Positions 17,021 through 27,101 of a stretch of DNA of 64,000 bases are shown piece after piece. Source of the DNA: JABLTI01 sp035528035. GTDB taxonomy: Archaea > Asgardarchaeota > Heimdallarchaeia > JABLTI01. The translations under genes were made by a program, and so were the position numbers. The stretch is taken from contig DATKZI010000061.1 in the NCBI GenBank assembly GCA_035528035.1, positions 124,001 through 188,000 of the forward strand, in the 5' to 3' direction. Positions within the stretch are counted from its first letter, which is position 1; each line of letters starts with the position of its first letter. The notes below the pieces were generated by a model. The model had not been told where the DNA came from. It ran no database searches and saw only the letters and a list, made by a program, of their open reading frames with translations.

Positions 17021-18265
17021 TTGAAGTGCTGTTATGATCCCGAACTTGACTCTGAAGGAAATTGCATTAATTGCAATGTTCCCTTATGTAAAACATGCTA
17101 TACTAATGCTCAGTTAAATGAAGGACTTTGCCAAGCATGTTTGCGTCAAAAACGCTTTCTCCGAATTTATGGATTTTACCGTATTGCCATTTGTGGACTC
17201 GGTATAGGTTGGATGGTTCTCTCATTCTTTATCTTTCCAAATGAAGGTGGAGGCTTTTTTGGTCCTGGTTTAACTTATGGTATCTTAGGACTTTTAGCTG
17301 CATTTGCTATTAATATGATAACCTTAGTTTTAATGTCTCGAGCATTATTAAGCAATCTTAAACCTCAACAGAAGGTCTTTGTCGCTTTAGCCAGATATTC
17401 TGTTTCTGGGAATAAGGTTTTCTTTAATCAAGCTATAAAAGCAATGAAAAAAGTTCCAGATATGACTCCTTATAGAGATGCTTTATTTGATCAAATTGTA
17501 TCAATCCTCATTTTACAACCACATGACTTACCTACAGATTGGATAGAGTATGTAAGCGAAAAATTCCTTCTTTCAGAAGAAGAACTCTTATCCGGAATCC
17601 TAGAATTTGGTCAAGATGTTTTTGATGATAATATCTTTCAATACCATTACTATCAAGCTATTGAACCTCTTATAGAAATCTATAAACGAACAAATAGAAA
17701 AGATTTGTATAATCAATTAATTGATAGACTTATTCAGCGATTGAATTCTATTGATCTTAAAGCTGCAACTAAACCATCTCCAGTTAATTTTCCAGGTATG
17801 CCACAACAACAACAACAACCTGAAAAGGAAAGTGCTTCTGTTTTACAAGATAAAGCATTTCTTACTGAATTAAAATTAATTGATTTTGAGCTAGAAGAAT
17901 TTCTTACAAAAGCAAAACGAAAGAAAGATTGGGAGAAGATCAATGAAATCATCGAGCAATTTGAGCTTCCAAAGGTACCTAAGAATACTTTTGATGCAGC
18001 TCGTACTATGGTATCTCAACAACAAAAAAGACCAGAAGGACCTGATGGCATTCCCGGAACAATAGACGATGTAAAAGATTCCAAGTATAAAATCTGTGCG
18101 GAATGTAGCCAATCATTTCCTAAAGAACAACTTTCTTCTTATGTCTATAAAAATATAAAGGTGAATGTTTGTTCTGAATGTTCAATTAAATTAGAACAAG
18201 ATGGTCATCGAGCTCCCAGATTACTTGCCAGTATAACTAAACATGATGAAGAAGAAGATGAATAG
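17021..18265 (+). CDS. Two-zinc-finger membrane protein with helical repeat region
   Basis: 414 residues from TTG 17021. The N-terminus is a B-box-like finger with Cys in MKCCYDPE, CINCNVPLCKTCY and LCQACLRQ. Two membrane helices lie at about 50-70 and 85-110. Residues ~130-340 are helical and soluble, containing a short poly-Gln (QQQQQP). The C-terminus has a second finger, CAECSQSFP and CSECSIKL, and an acidic tail (DEEEDE). The B-box-like arrangement resembles those on Asgard and eukaryotic membrane proteins, but function is unknown. It lies 80 bases before the ThiR-type regulator on the same strand. Confidence 0.65.
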   Translation: MKCCYDPELDSEGNCINCNVPLCKTCYTNAQLNEGLCQACLRQKRFLRIYGFYRIAICGLGIGWMVLSFFIFPNEGGGFFGPGLTYGILGLLAAFAINMITLVLMSRALLSNLKPQQKVFVALARYSVSGNKVFFNQAIKAMKKVPDMTPYRDALFDQIVSILILQPHDLPTDWIEYVSEKFLLSEEELLSGILEFGQDVFDDNIFQYHYYQAIEPLIEIYKRTNRKDLYNQLIDRLIQRLNSIDLKAATKPSPVNFPGMPQQQQQPEKESASVLQDKAFLTELKLIDFELEEFLTKAKRKKDWEKINEIIEQFELPKVPKNTFDAARTMVSQQQKRPEGPDGIPGTIDDVKDSKYKICAECSQSFPKEQLSSYVYKNIKVNVCSECSIKLEQDGHRAPRLLASITKHDEEEDE

Positions 18266-18354
18266 TTTTTATCAATCTCTTTCTTCTTTTTTTCAATAAA
18301 ATTCATAGAAATTCTCTTAATTCTCATTATCTTCACAGTATTCAGTTGATAATT

Positions 18355-19290
18355 ATGCGCCCTCCATGTGAAATAATTGCTCAGAATTTATTACCTCTAA
18401 TTCGAGGTTACGTTGCTTTTGATTTAACACAAAAAATGACCCAACAAGATGTTGCTGAACGAATGGGTGTTAGTCAACCAACAGTTAGTTCTTATTTGAA
18501 ATCCTTTTCCACACTTAAAGAGAGAGGTGGTGAAGAATATTTAGAAAATGATTCTGTGAAAAAATTAGCCTCTAATATTTCTTCCATGATCGAAACTAAT
18601 CAACCTGCTGAAAAAATAATACATTCTATATGTTCTACTTGTATTTCATTACGTATTGGTGGTCTTACTTGCCGAAAGCATTTAGCAAGTTACTCAAGTA
18701 TTTCTCAAGGTTGTAGTGGATGCTTACCAGTAACTGATAAGGGTGTTATAGATGTTCGTCAGAATATTTTAAGGCAATTAGATGAAGCTGTTTCTCAAAT
18801 TGAGAATAATCCCCTTTTTGGCAAATTGATCCCTCAAGTAATGAGTAATATTTGTTTATGCATCCCAAATCCACTAACTATAGATGATGTTGCAGCTATA
18901 CCAGGAAGGATAACTAAAGTTCGAGAACGTGTTCGAGCTTTGCTTCCTCCTGAATTTGGTGTTTCCGATCACATGGCTAAAATTCTTCTAACTCTAAATA
19001 AGAATAATCCAATAATAGTGAGTTTAATTTGTATACTTTATAATGAAAGTGTTCTAGAAGCAATTGATAATCTTAATCTTATGCAAATTTCATTAGATAA
19101 TGAACAATTTAAACACTTTATAGATCAACAGGAAACTAAAAGCCTTGAAATAATAGGACAAATGAGCCCATCAGAAATTGGTGTTTTAATACATCATGGA
19201 GCACTTGGGATAGAACCTATTGTTTATTTATTCAGTGATACTCCAAAAAGACTTGTTACTATCTGTTCAAAAATTGCTAAACAATTATAA
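18355..19290 (+). CDS. thiR: ThiR-type regulator: helix-turn-helix plus ThiN domain
   Basis: 311 residues from ATG 18355, giving the family's conserved opening MRPPCEIIAQNLLPLIRGYV (an upstream TTG would add three residues). Residues ~25-55 are an XRE-type helix-turn-helix (MTQQDVAERMGVSQPTVSSY). A Cys-rich linker follows (CSTC, CRKH, GCSGC). Residues ~150-311 are a ThiN-like thiamine-phosphate-binding domain (LTIDDVAAIPGRITKVRERV, LLPPEFGVSDHMAKILLTL). Archaeal ThiR proteins use ThiN as a ligand sensor to control thiamine biosynthesis and transport genes. No thiamine gene is adjacent here, so the target is elsewhere. Confidence 0.85.
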   Translation: MRPPCEIIAQNLLPLIRGYVAFDLTQKMTQQDVAERMGVSQPTVSSYLKSFSTLKERGGEEYLENDSVKKLASNISSMIETNQPAEKIIHSICSTCISLRIGGLTCRKHLASYSSISQGCSGCLPVTDKGVIDVRQNILRQLDEAVSQIENNPLFGKLIPQVMSNICLCIPNPLTIDDVAAIPGRITKVRERVRALLPPEFGVSDHMAKILLTLNKNNPIIVSLICILYNESVLEAIDNLNLMQISLDNEQFKHFIDQQETKSLEIIGQMSPSEIGVLIHHGALGIEPIVYLFSDTPKRLVTICSKIAKQL

Positions 19291-19365
19291 TAAACCAATT
19301 TTTTTCATATTTGAAAATAATTTTAATTTATTTAATATTAATTAATCATCAAGCAGAAACGTTTT

Positions 19366-19375
19366 TTTATAAAAA
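19366..19375 (+). promoter_or_regulatory. TATA box for the subtilase gene
   Basis: TTTATAAAAA, a near-ideal archaeal box A, 45 bases before the ATG at 19420. Expected transcription start would be near 19400. Confidence 0.55.
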
Positions 19376-19419
19376 CCACTAACCTAGAAAATAGCTACTA
19401 ATTGTTGGTGTGTTAAACT

Positions 19420-22398
19420 ATGAAACGTGGAAAAATTCTCTCATTAGTTCTTCTTTCGTTATTTGTTTTATCAATTCTTACTCCTATAGCTATTACAAAG
19501 GCTGATTTAATTTTTAATGTTAATCATTCTACCCGAATTTATCAGAAATTAATTACGGATATGAATGGCGATAAAATTGATGATAAATTTACTAGGGAAA
19601 TTGAGAGAAAAAATGAATATATTATTAATGCAACTCTTACTTTTGATCACAAAATAACCTCTCGAGATAGATTAAGTTTATTTAAATTAGGTGTTACAGA
19701 AACAGGTGAATTTTGGGATCAAGGTAGAAGAACTCTTATTACAACAACACGAGATAACCTTGCAAATGTAGCAGAACTGAATGGATTGGTCAGTATCACT
19801 TCAGGAGAAAAAAGAGTAATCATTGTAGGAATTTTAGGTGATGATACTTCAGATTTAGATGCTTTGTCCATTTTTGATGGTGCACGTATTTATCATCCAG
19901 TTGGTTGTGCGATCTTACATTATTATACTGGTGTTGAAAATGATATTAAATTATTAGGTGATTATACTCTCATCGCTGATACAACTGATTCTAGATTTTA
20001 TCCAACAGTAGAAGAAGTTGAAAAGGTTATATACACACCAGATTTATACTTGTCTATTTCAGCTCAATTCTTGAATGCTACAGGGATGTGGAATTTAGGT
20101 TATGATGGTACAGGCATTAATATTGGTAATATTGATACTGGTATAAATTATAACCATAAAGCTATTTCTGGTAGAGTTATAAATACTCAAAGCTTTGTTA
20201 CCATTGAAAATGGTTATTCAACAGAAGATTTAACAATAACTGACTTTAATGGTCATGGTTCTCATACATCAGGTATTATTTTGGCAAATGATTCCGATTC
20301 AAGTCTAAATAGAGGTATGGCACCAGATGCTTTCCTTTCTTTTGCTAAGGTTGGATCTTCTGCTACACCTGCATCTATAATTGAAGCTGCCCTCTGGTTG
20401 TCAAATATCATAGGAGTTTCTGTTATTAATTTCAGTTATGGTGGAACAGATACACCTGGACTTGATTCAGTAGAAATAGCTTTTGCTAATACAGTCAAAA
20501 ATGAAAATGTATTGATTTGTGTTTCTGCTGGAAATGAGGGAACATCCGGTACGTACTCAATTGGTTCACCAGGATCTACTGCTGATGTGCTTACGGTCGG
20601 AGCATTAGATAGTGTAATTACTCCTATTGTCGCTTCCTATTCTTCTCTTGGTTTAACAGCTGATAATTGTCTTAAACCTGATGTCCTTGCACCTGGTACT
20701 AGTATTTATTCACTTTCAAATATCGGTGATGGTTATGTTTATAAATCTGGTACCTCTATGGCTGCACCACATATTACTGGTGTTGTAGCTCTTCTTGCAG
20801 AAGCTTGTTTTGCTAATTCAATAGATATAAACCCTGGTGTTTTTAAAGCTGCTCTTATGAAATCTTGTACGGAAATTGTAGGAACAAATGTCTTAAAACA
20901 AGGCAGAGGTTACATAAATGTGGGTAAAGCTTGGAATTATATTTTGAAAGCTTCTCGTGTTGAAAACATTCCTCTCCTCGGAACATTAAATCCAATTAGT
21001 AGCCCAATTTCTTGGTTTGAAACTTTACTTCAAGGACAAGTTCATGAGCAATATCTAACAACTGTCTGTAGTCAAAAAATCAATAAGACTCTTGAAGTCT
21101 CTGGGGACGCTGCACAATTCATTACTGTTGCTCCTTTTATAACAGATTGGTCTGATATAGTCAAAGTTACTTATACTATTCCTGTTGATGCAATCATTGG
21201 TCACTATACAGGTTATTTTAATTTTAAATTTAATGACACTGTTTTGGAAACTGCTGATATTGCTTTTGATGTTGCACCAAGTAATGGTAAACGTATGCTA
21301 CTGAATTTTAGAACTACTAATTGGGGAATTGATCATATGTATGGCCAATACGCAAAATTCTCTGAAGGTATACTTGACAATGAGTATGTTTTAAGTGAAC
21401 AATTAACCTATTTAGATACTGGCATATTAGCTAATTATGAATGTGTTTGGTTGGCTGATCCTTTCTCAATAACTTTTCCCAATAATGATGATGATGATTA
21501 TACAACTAAGGATACATATAACCCATGGACAGAAAGTGAAAAAGATGCTTTAACAGACTATGTAGCTAATGGTGGTTCTGTTTTAATTGTTTTCAATGGA
21601 CCTACTGTAGAAGACGATCCAGAATTTGGACTTATTTACGGTGGTACCAATACATCTACAATAAATGATTGGACAGATCAATATGGTATTCATGTAACTG
21701 ATACAATATTTCCAGAAAGTTACCCTATTGTTATCGGTTCCTCTAATTTAAGTCCACTAACTTTTGGTATAACAGGTATAGATCACTATGGAACGTATAT
21801 TGATGTTAGTGGGGATGCAGTACAAGTCTCAGAATATACTGCTGGTACAGCAAAAGCTGGTGCTGCTACATATCAAGATCCAAGTGGTGGTAGAGTTATT
21901 GTTGTTGCTACAAACTTCCTTTTTGATACAGCTGGTTTTATAAACAGCTATAATCCTGGCACTACTCAAAATGATGTCTTCGCTCTTAATATAGTTCGAT
22001 GGGCTACAGCTCAACATAGAATTCAACGTGATTGTATTACTTTCGACTCAAGTGGACTTGCTACTTTGCGTTATAATTACTTAATGGGTTCAGGAGGAGA
22101 TTTTACTGGTTATATAGTAAAACCTGATTCTACTCAAGCTAATTTGGTCTTTACAGAAACATCTCCAAATATCTGGGAAGCTGTTTACAATTGCTCCTAT
22201 AATTATGGTGAATATGCATTCTTTGTTGAATGTGGAATCACTGGCGAAGATGACTTTGATTATTTTATAACAAATTATGGTGAAATATCACCAAGTGAAA
22301 CAAGTGGCTTAAGTGGAATTACCTCAATTATTATAGCAATTATAACTGGTTTTGGTTTAGCAGGATGGTCCTTATTGTTAAGGATAAAAGGGAAATAA
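19420..22398 (+). CDS. Secreted, membrane-anchored subtilisin-like serine protease (S8)
   Basis: 992 residues. Signal peptide ILSLVLLSLFVLSILTPIA. Residues ~60-200 look like an I9-type propeptide region. The catalytic triad is complete: Asp in NIGNIDTGINYNHKA, His in FNGHGSHTSGII, Ser in KSGTSMAAPHITGVVALLA; the oxyanion Asn region is SAGNEGTSG. Past residue ~530 come beta-rich domains, an acidic loop (NNDDDDYTTKD) and a DUF4350/GATase-like stretch (LTDYVANGGSVLIVFNG). The end is one membrane helix and a short basic tail. An extracellular protein-degrading or surface-processing enzyme tethered to the membrane. Confidence 0.9.
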   Translation: MKRGKILSLVLLSLFVLSILTPIAITKADLIFNVNHSTRIYQKLITDMNGDKIDDKFTREIERKNEYIINATLTFDHKITSRDRLSLFKLGVTETGEFWDQGRRTLITTTRDNLANVAELNGLVSITSGEKRVIIVGILGDDTSDLDALSIFDGARIYHPVGCAILHYYTGVENDIKLLGDYTLIADTTDSRFYPTVEEVEKVIYTPDLYLSISAQFLNATGMWNLGYDGTGINIGNIDTGINYNHKAISGRVINTQSFVTIENGYSTEDLTITDFNGHGSHTSGIILANDSDSSLNRGMAPDAFLSFAKVGSSATPASIIEAALWLSNIIGVSVINFSYGGTDTPGLDSVEIAFANTVKNENVLICVSAGNEGTSGTYSIGSPGSTADVLTVGALDSVITPIVASYSSLGLTADNCLKPDVLAPGTSIYSLSNIGDGYVYKSGTSMAAPHITGVVALLAEACFANSIDINPGVFKAALMKSCTEIVGTNVLKQGRGYINVGKAWNYILKASRVENIPLLGTLNPISSPISWFETLLQGQVHEQYLTTVCSQKINKTLEVSGDAAQFITVAPFITDWSDIVKVTYTIPVDAIIGHYTGYFNFKFNDTVLETADIAFDVAPSNGKRMLLNFRTTNWGIDHMYGQYAKFSEGILDNEYVLSEQLTYLDTGILANYECVWLADPFSITFPNNDDDDYTTKDTYNPWTESEKDALTDYVANGGSVLIVFNGPTVEDDPEFGLIYGGTNTSTINDWTDQYGIHVTDTIFPESYPIVIGSSNLSPLTFGITGIDHYGTYIDVSGDAVQVSEYTAGTAKAGAATYQDPSGGRVIVVATNFLFDTAGFINSYNPGTTQNDVFALNIVRWATAQHRIQRDCITFDSSGLATLRYNYLMGSGGDFTGYIVKPDSTQANLVFTETSPNIWEAVYNCSYNYGEYAFFVECGITGEDDFDYFITNYGEISPSETSGLSGITSIIIAIITGFGLAGWSLLLRIKGK

Positions 22399-22593
22399 AC
22401 GATAAACGAAGATTGATTTTTCAACTTCGTCTACTTTTCTTTTTTTATTTTTCAACTAATTTTCTTTACTTTGCACAAAAAGGTAACTTTTTTACATCAA
22501 CCGTAGGACTTAATAAACTAGTAGCTAACAGTTATTCGCTAAAAATAAATCAAAAATAAAATTGGTAATAAAAAAAAAGGAGAATTATCTCAA

Positions 22594-22956
22594 ATGTCAT
22601 TTGAAGCAGAAGCAGCAAGGTTACAAAGAGAAGGAGTTGTAGGTGCATTAGCACTTATTGGTGCTGATGGTCAAGTATATTGGCAAACAAAAAATTGGCA
22701 AGTTGACGGACCAACAATCATAGACGCATGGACAAAGAAAGCACCATGGATCGTAATTCAAGGAGTTAAATACTCAACTATTGATATTACCAATAATCGA
22801 TTAGTTTGTACTAACGTACAACAACAAGGACACTTAGTAATAGCTAAAACACCTTTCTGGCAAGGATTTATTATGGCTTGGTGTTCACCTGCTAATCCAG
22901 TTCGATTAGTATATGTTGATATTGCAAAATTAGCCTCAACAGTTAAACCTGGATGA
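22594..22956 (+). CDS. Probable Asgard profilin
   Basis: 120 residues, the size of a small profilin. The pattern follows profilins: N-terminal helix (MSFEAEAARLQREG), first sheet strands VGALALIGADGQVYWQTKN, middle segment APWIVIQGVKYSTIDI equivalent to the conserved G-x-K-Y strand, NNRLVCTN, then QGHLVIAKTPFWQGFIMAW and a C-terminal helix-like end. Profilins bind actin monomers and, in eukaryotes, polyproline; Asgard profilins have been shown to bind eukaryotic actin. The gene is preceded by AAGGAGA and is convergent with a gene for a polyproline protein 68 bases away. Alternative: another small alpha/beta domain of roadblock type. Structure prediction would settle it. Confidence 0.6.
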   Translation: MSFEAEAARLQREGVVGALALIGADGQVYWQTKNWQVDGPTIIDAWTKKAPWIVIQGVKYSTIDITNNRLVCTNVQQQGHLVIAKTPFWQGFIMAWCSPANPVRLVYVDIAKLASTVKPG

Positions 22957-23024
22957 TCTTTCCTATTTTTTAAAAAAAGTAATCTCAATATGAGAATCAT
23001 TCATTTTTATTTTGTTTTTTTTTA

Positions 23025-26000
23025 TTAATCATTGAAAATATTGCTAGCTGTTGGTCTATCCACAGATTTCATATAAATTGTTCCTTTTTCAACAATTTGT
23101 ATATCTGAAATATTTAACCCTGTAATATTCATTTTTGTTAAATACTTTCCATAATCTCCTAAGGTTTGGATTTTTTTGCCTATGATAAGTGATTTTATTA
23201 TATTATGAGTACATAATGAATCTTTGAAATCTACACCAATAGTTCCAATAACAGATTGGGAAATATCATTCATTACATCCTTTTCAAGAGTTGCATCAGT
23301 AAACAGAATTACTATTTCTCGAGATAATTTCTCACTTACTAATAAAACGGGATTTTCTGATAATGAAATACCAAGACAAGTTCCAAGATGTCTACCATTC
23401 ATTTCCCTTACACGAAGACAATCCATAGGAAGTATTTCTGATGGATAAAATACTCGAGAGGAATTTTTCAGTATAATGCGATTTTTAGATATTTTTTCTA
23501 TCGATCCACCTGAAATGAATATTCTATAAGAATTTAAAATTTCATTAGGTAAAATGGGGAACCCTCGTCTCAAAGAATAATTAATTAATGTTTTGGGTTT
23601 TAACGCATCCCCTTCCGGAATTCTCAATTGTTTTGCTATTAAGTATTTTACTAACCATAAACGTTCCTTTTGTTTCTGTTCTACAATATCTAATCTACTT
23701 ACAAGATAATCAATTAAAGATTTGTTTGGTACTTCTGTATCTACTAAAAATAATTTTCCTAGTAAAGGATGTTTAATAGTAGTAAGTATTTTACCTATAT
23801 ATTGTCCTTTGTTTGAATAACATTCTCTTTTTAAGATATCTTTCTCTTCAGTGATTAATTCTCCATCCCAGGGAGCTGTTCTATATGGAACATTTCTAAC
23901 TATATTTTCAGGCAAACAAATAATAGATCCTCGTTTAAGTCTAATTTTATCAACAGGAACAATGCCTATTATATCTGGTGCTGATGAGGAAGTGTCTTCT
24001 GGATAGTTAACATTTCTAAAATTAGCAAATTCTTGTAATTTACTTACATGTAAAACAACATCTCTTTGAATTTGTAATGCTTCCATGGCTTCTCTGATAA
24101 CATAATCTTTTCTTTTTTCAGCAGATTCCAATAGATCCTCTGTAACCCAAAGAGGTTTTATTTGATCAAATATTTTGTCTATAACAGTTTGATCTGCTAT
24201 TTCTTCTGAGACTAAAATAAATCCCAATCTATTTTTCTCAAATACTACTACTTCTTGTATGTATCCCAGAAAATCTCTTCTACTATCATCAATTATATTG
24301 AAAATTTCTTTTCCCGCTAGTTTCCAAGCTTCTGTTGCAGCTTCAAATAATTTCTCTGATACCATTGATGTTTTTTGTGGTGTTAATAAATCCTTATCTT
24401 GAGATTCTGTTTGAGATGATGGTGGTGGTAATGATTGAGTTACAACTTGGGGTGATGAAACTTCTTCTACTTTATCTTCCTCTTCTATACTAGCTGGTTC
24501 ATCTACTGATATGATCAATTCATCTGTTAATATTTCTAAAGGTTGTATTTCTTTTTGTTGAGTTTGAGGTGTGGTTATTTCTTTTTCAGCTATTTCCATT
24601 TTTGGTATTGGTGGAATCATCGTTTCTTCTTTTGGTGGAGGAGGTATTGAGTGAGCAGGTAGTGGTGGTGGTGGTGGGGGTGGTGGTAATAGTTTATCTT
24701 GCATGTATTCCTGAGATAATTCTTGTTCCTCAATTGTTTGACTATGTGGAATATCATCTGCAATTACAAGTTCATCAGTTAGATTATCTAAATAATTAGA
24801 AGATTCTTTTTGTGGAGTTTTTTTAATTTCACTAGAAAGGGGTATTATTTTTGCTTTTGGAGGTGAAGGTTTAATTTTAGGTGTAGTACCATTAATTTCT
24901 TTATCTATTAATTTCTCAAGGATGCCTTCAAATCCTTTAAAGATAATTTGTTTAGTCATTTCATTCATTTTGCCATCTGAATCTTTAATTTCAAATTGTG
25001 TGTTAAAATCTTCCATTCCACCAACTATTTCTACTCCTAAATCAGGTACATACAAAGGTAGCGGAGCTTCAGGAATAACAAAAGTAGCATTTAGTTCTTC
25101 AATTTCTTCAGATTCAAATGGTTCTATTGATAAGGATGAATCAGTTGTATCAATTAAAAATAACCCAATAGGATCATCAAGTTTTGTTGTAGTGTTTAAT
25201 GATTCTAGTAGAGGACCTAGTTCACTCTTTGGGATATGTATATCTTTGAAGATAATTTTTTCTTCTCCTTCAATATCAATACCAAATTCTTCAGGTGGTA
25301 TGAAAAGTTCATGAGAATCATCCATTTCAAGAGTATCTTTTCCTAAACGTGAAATACAATTAGAGTAAACTTTCACTTCATCGTATAAAATATCTATATA
25401 ATCTTTTAATTCATTTATCGTCTGTTGAAATTCACGCAATGCTTTGAAATCAGGTAAACCATTCTTTCCTTTACTTGTACTAATATCAAGCTGCGATGTT
25501 TTCATTGTAGCTAACATTTCAGCTAGGGCTTTCCGATATTCACATCTTAATTTAATTTCTAGTTGTAATTCCCTGGATATTTTAAGAAGTTCTTCTTCAT
25601 TAGAAACTCCATGTCCAAAAGAGAATTTTAGATAATTTTCCAAAGTAAATCTTAAAAGATCACCTTTGGATGGATTTCGTTTTAGATATTTATCTCGAGC
25701 ACCATATCGGTTGTCAGCTAATCTCAGATCAAAATCAAGAGTTTCAATTTTCACTGCTGCAGCATCAGGATTCACTTTTTTTTCTGCTAACAAGATTTTC
25801 ATTTTTTGTATATTATGTTGCAAATCCATAATATTTCTTTCAAGTTCCTTAATCTCACGTTTAATTTTCAAATGACGATAAAAAGTTCTAGGAACATTAA
25901 AGGTAGGTAATAAATCTTCAATGGATATCTTTCCAACGAGTCTGTCAGCACTTAAAGGAATTTCTTTAGCAATAACTGCTTTTTTGAACTCATCTTCAGT

Positions 26001-26135
26001 TAACGCAGTGGTTTCATGAAGATGTCTTTCCAATAATAACATTCGATTTTCAAAAATCTCAGAATCAATTTCCTCTAAGGCATATTGTTTTTCTAATTCC
26101 ATAATCTCTTTGAGGATTTCAATTCTGTTACGCAT
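23025..26135 (-). CDS. Large coiled-coil, polyproline, PRC-barrel-like protein
   Basis: 1036 residues, no signal peptide. Residues ~1-280 are charged and helical with coiled-coil character (REIKELERNIMDLQHNIQKM and a second block near 180-260). Residues ~290-600 are low-complexity and acidic; P484-P491 is a run of eight prolines, followed by LP and PPPP at 498-501, with other PPP motifs. The C-terminal ~430 residues contain several copies of a PRC-barrel-like pattern (NKGQYIGKILTTIKHPLLGK, MNGRHLGTCLGISL, RRDFLGYIQEVVVFEK). PRC barrel plus coiled coil recalls CdvA. The polyproline beside the profilin gene suggests a cytoskeletal scaffold; this is inference. Confidence 0.6.
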   Translation of the reverse strand: MRNRIEILKEIMELEKQYALEEIDSEIFENRMLLLERHLHETTALTEDEFKKAVIAKEIPLSADRLVGKISIEDLLPTFNVPRTFYRHLKIKREIKELERNIMDLQHNIQKMKILLAEKKVNPDAAAVKIETLDFDLRLADNRYGARDKYLKRNPSKGDLLRFTLENYLKFSFGHGVSNEEELLKISRELQLEIKLRCEYRKALAEMLATMKTSQLDISTSKGKNGLPDFKALREFQQTINELKDYIDILYDEVKVYSNCISRLGKDTLEMDDSHELFIPPEEFGIDIEGEEKIIFKDIHIPKSELGPLLESLNTTTKLDDPIGLFLIDTTDSSLSIEPFESEEIEELNATFVIPEAPLPLYVPDLGVEIVGGMEDFNTQFEIKDSDGKMNEMTKQIIFKGFEGILEKLIDKEINGTTPKIKPSPPKAKIIPLSSEIKKTPQKESSNYLDNLTDELVIADDIPHSQTIEEQELSQEYMQDKLLPPPPPPPPLPAHSIPPPPKEETMIPPIPKMEIAEKEITTPQTQQKEIQPLEILTDELIISVDEPASIEEEDKVEEVSSPQVVTQSLPPPSSQTESQDKDLLTPQKTSMVSEKLFEAATEAWKLAGKEIFNIIDDSRRDFLGYIQEVVVFEKNRLGFILVSEEIADQTVIDKIFDQIKPLWVTEDLLESAEKRKDYVIREAMEALQIQRDVVLHVSKLQEFANFRNVNYPEDTSSSAPDIIGIVPVDKIRLKRGSIICLPENIVRNVPYRTAPWDGELITEEKDILKRECYSNKGQYIGKILTTIKHPLLGKLFLVDTEVPNKSLIDYLVSRLDIVEQKQKERLWLVKYLIAKQLRIPEGDALKPKTLINYSLRRGFPILPNEILNSYRIFISGGSIEKISKNRIILKNSSRVFYPSEILPMDCLRVREMNGRHLGTCLGISLSENPVLLVSEKLSREIVILFTDATLEKDVMNDISQSVIGTIGVDFKDSLCTHNIIKSLIIGKKIQTLGDYGKYLTKMNITGLNISDIQIVEKGTIYMKSVDRPTASNIFND

Positions 26136-26191
26136 AATAGTATCACTTTTTATCTAATATATTATTGTAGCTGTTTATTCTTTAAAAAACA

Positions 26192-26239
26192 TCACATTCT
26201 GGTAATGAGATATTCCCTTTCCTAAACTTTAGAATGTGA
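26192..26239. promoter_or_regulatory. Inverted repeat TCACATTCT / AGAATGTGA in a divergent promoter
   Basis: Perfect 9-base arms (26192-26200, 26231-26239) with 30 bases between, in the 191-base gap separating the polyproline protein gene from the kinase-like gene. Spacing of about four helical turns centre to centre could suit a looping or bipartite operator. Confidence 0.4.
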
Positions 26240-26326
26240 GTTTTAATAACACAGAAAATTATTATATAAGTATATGTTTCTTTTGTTAGTTCCATAACAG
26301 GTAATAGTTTATTCAGGAGAACATCA

Positions 26327-27091
26327 ATGACTGCTTTAGAATGGTATCATAATAATCAAGATTGGTTAATGCTTGTCTGTATGTTCGTCACATTGATCGC
26401 TATTTTAAGCCTTTTTTACTTTTTAGGTAAAAAAGGAATGGATATTCTCTACACAAGAAAAGGTGTTCATATAACTGCTGGTTGCTATATTTTCTTCTGG
26501 TTGATGGCTTCAGATGCAGGATATGCTCGATGGATTGCTGCGATACCAGCTGGATTAACAGCTATTCTTTTCCTTCTAATTGGTTTTAAGGCAATACCAG
26601 GAGGATTTCTAGTTAAAAGTATGTCAAGAACTGGTGAACCTTTTGATCTAATTAAAGGGACATTAATTTATGCTTTAATTATGACATTAATCTGTGGATT
26701 CATTTGGCGTGAACAACCATGGGGTTTAATAACAATCATGACGATTGCATGGGGGGATGGTATAGCTCCAATTGCAGGTAAATTCATAGGTAAACATAAG
26801 TACAAATCTATTGGTGGAGGAGAAAAATCATTAGAAGGAAGTCTAGCGATGTTTATTTTTTCTGTTGGTTTTAGCTTTTTTATTTGCTATATTTTTGGTA
26901 TTGTTTTAACTGGGGAAAATTGGTTATTCGGCTATACTTCTTGGCCTTGGCTATGGGGAAAAATATTGATCCTCTGTGCTATAGGAACCATTGCTGAAGG
27001 GTTAAGTCCAACAGATATAGATAATCTAATAGTTCCTGTAATAATGATTCTTATATCATTAGCTTTCGGATTGAAATTTTCAGTTTATTAA
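26327..27091 (+). CDS. VTE5/SEC59-like CTP-dependent lipid (prenol) kinase
   Basis: 254 residues, polytopic with about seven helices. The cytidylyltransferase/dolichol-kinase family signature is clear: AWGDGIAPIAGKFIGKHKY followed by GGGEKSLEGSLAMF, with a conserved N-terminal TRKGVHIT. Family members phosphorylate dolichol, phytol or diacylglycerol using CTP. In an archaeon the likely substrate is geranylgeraniol or a related prenol feeding ether-lipid synthesis. A DUF92 (VTE6-like) gene, the next step in phytol salvage, occurs 7.5 kb downstream. GGAGA precedes the ATG. Confidence 0.75.
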   Translation: MTALEWYHNNQDWLMLVCMFVTLIAILSLFYFLGKKGMDILYTRKGVHITAGCYIFFWLMASDAGYARWIAAIPAGLTAILFLLIGFKAIPGGFLVKSMSRTGEPFDLIKGTLIYALIMTLICGFIWREQPWGLITIMTIAWGDGIAPIAGKFIGKHKYKSIGGGEKSLEGSLAMFIFSVGFSFFICYIFGIVLTGENWLFGYTSWPWLWGKILILCAIGTIAEGLSPTDIDNLIVPVIMILISLAFGLKFSVY

Positions 27092-27101
27092 AAAGAATGA
27101 A

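Noticed and set aside
24569..24799. Plus-strand frame rich in Val/Leu
   Set aside because: Shadow of the proline- and Glu-rich region of the large minus-strand gene.
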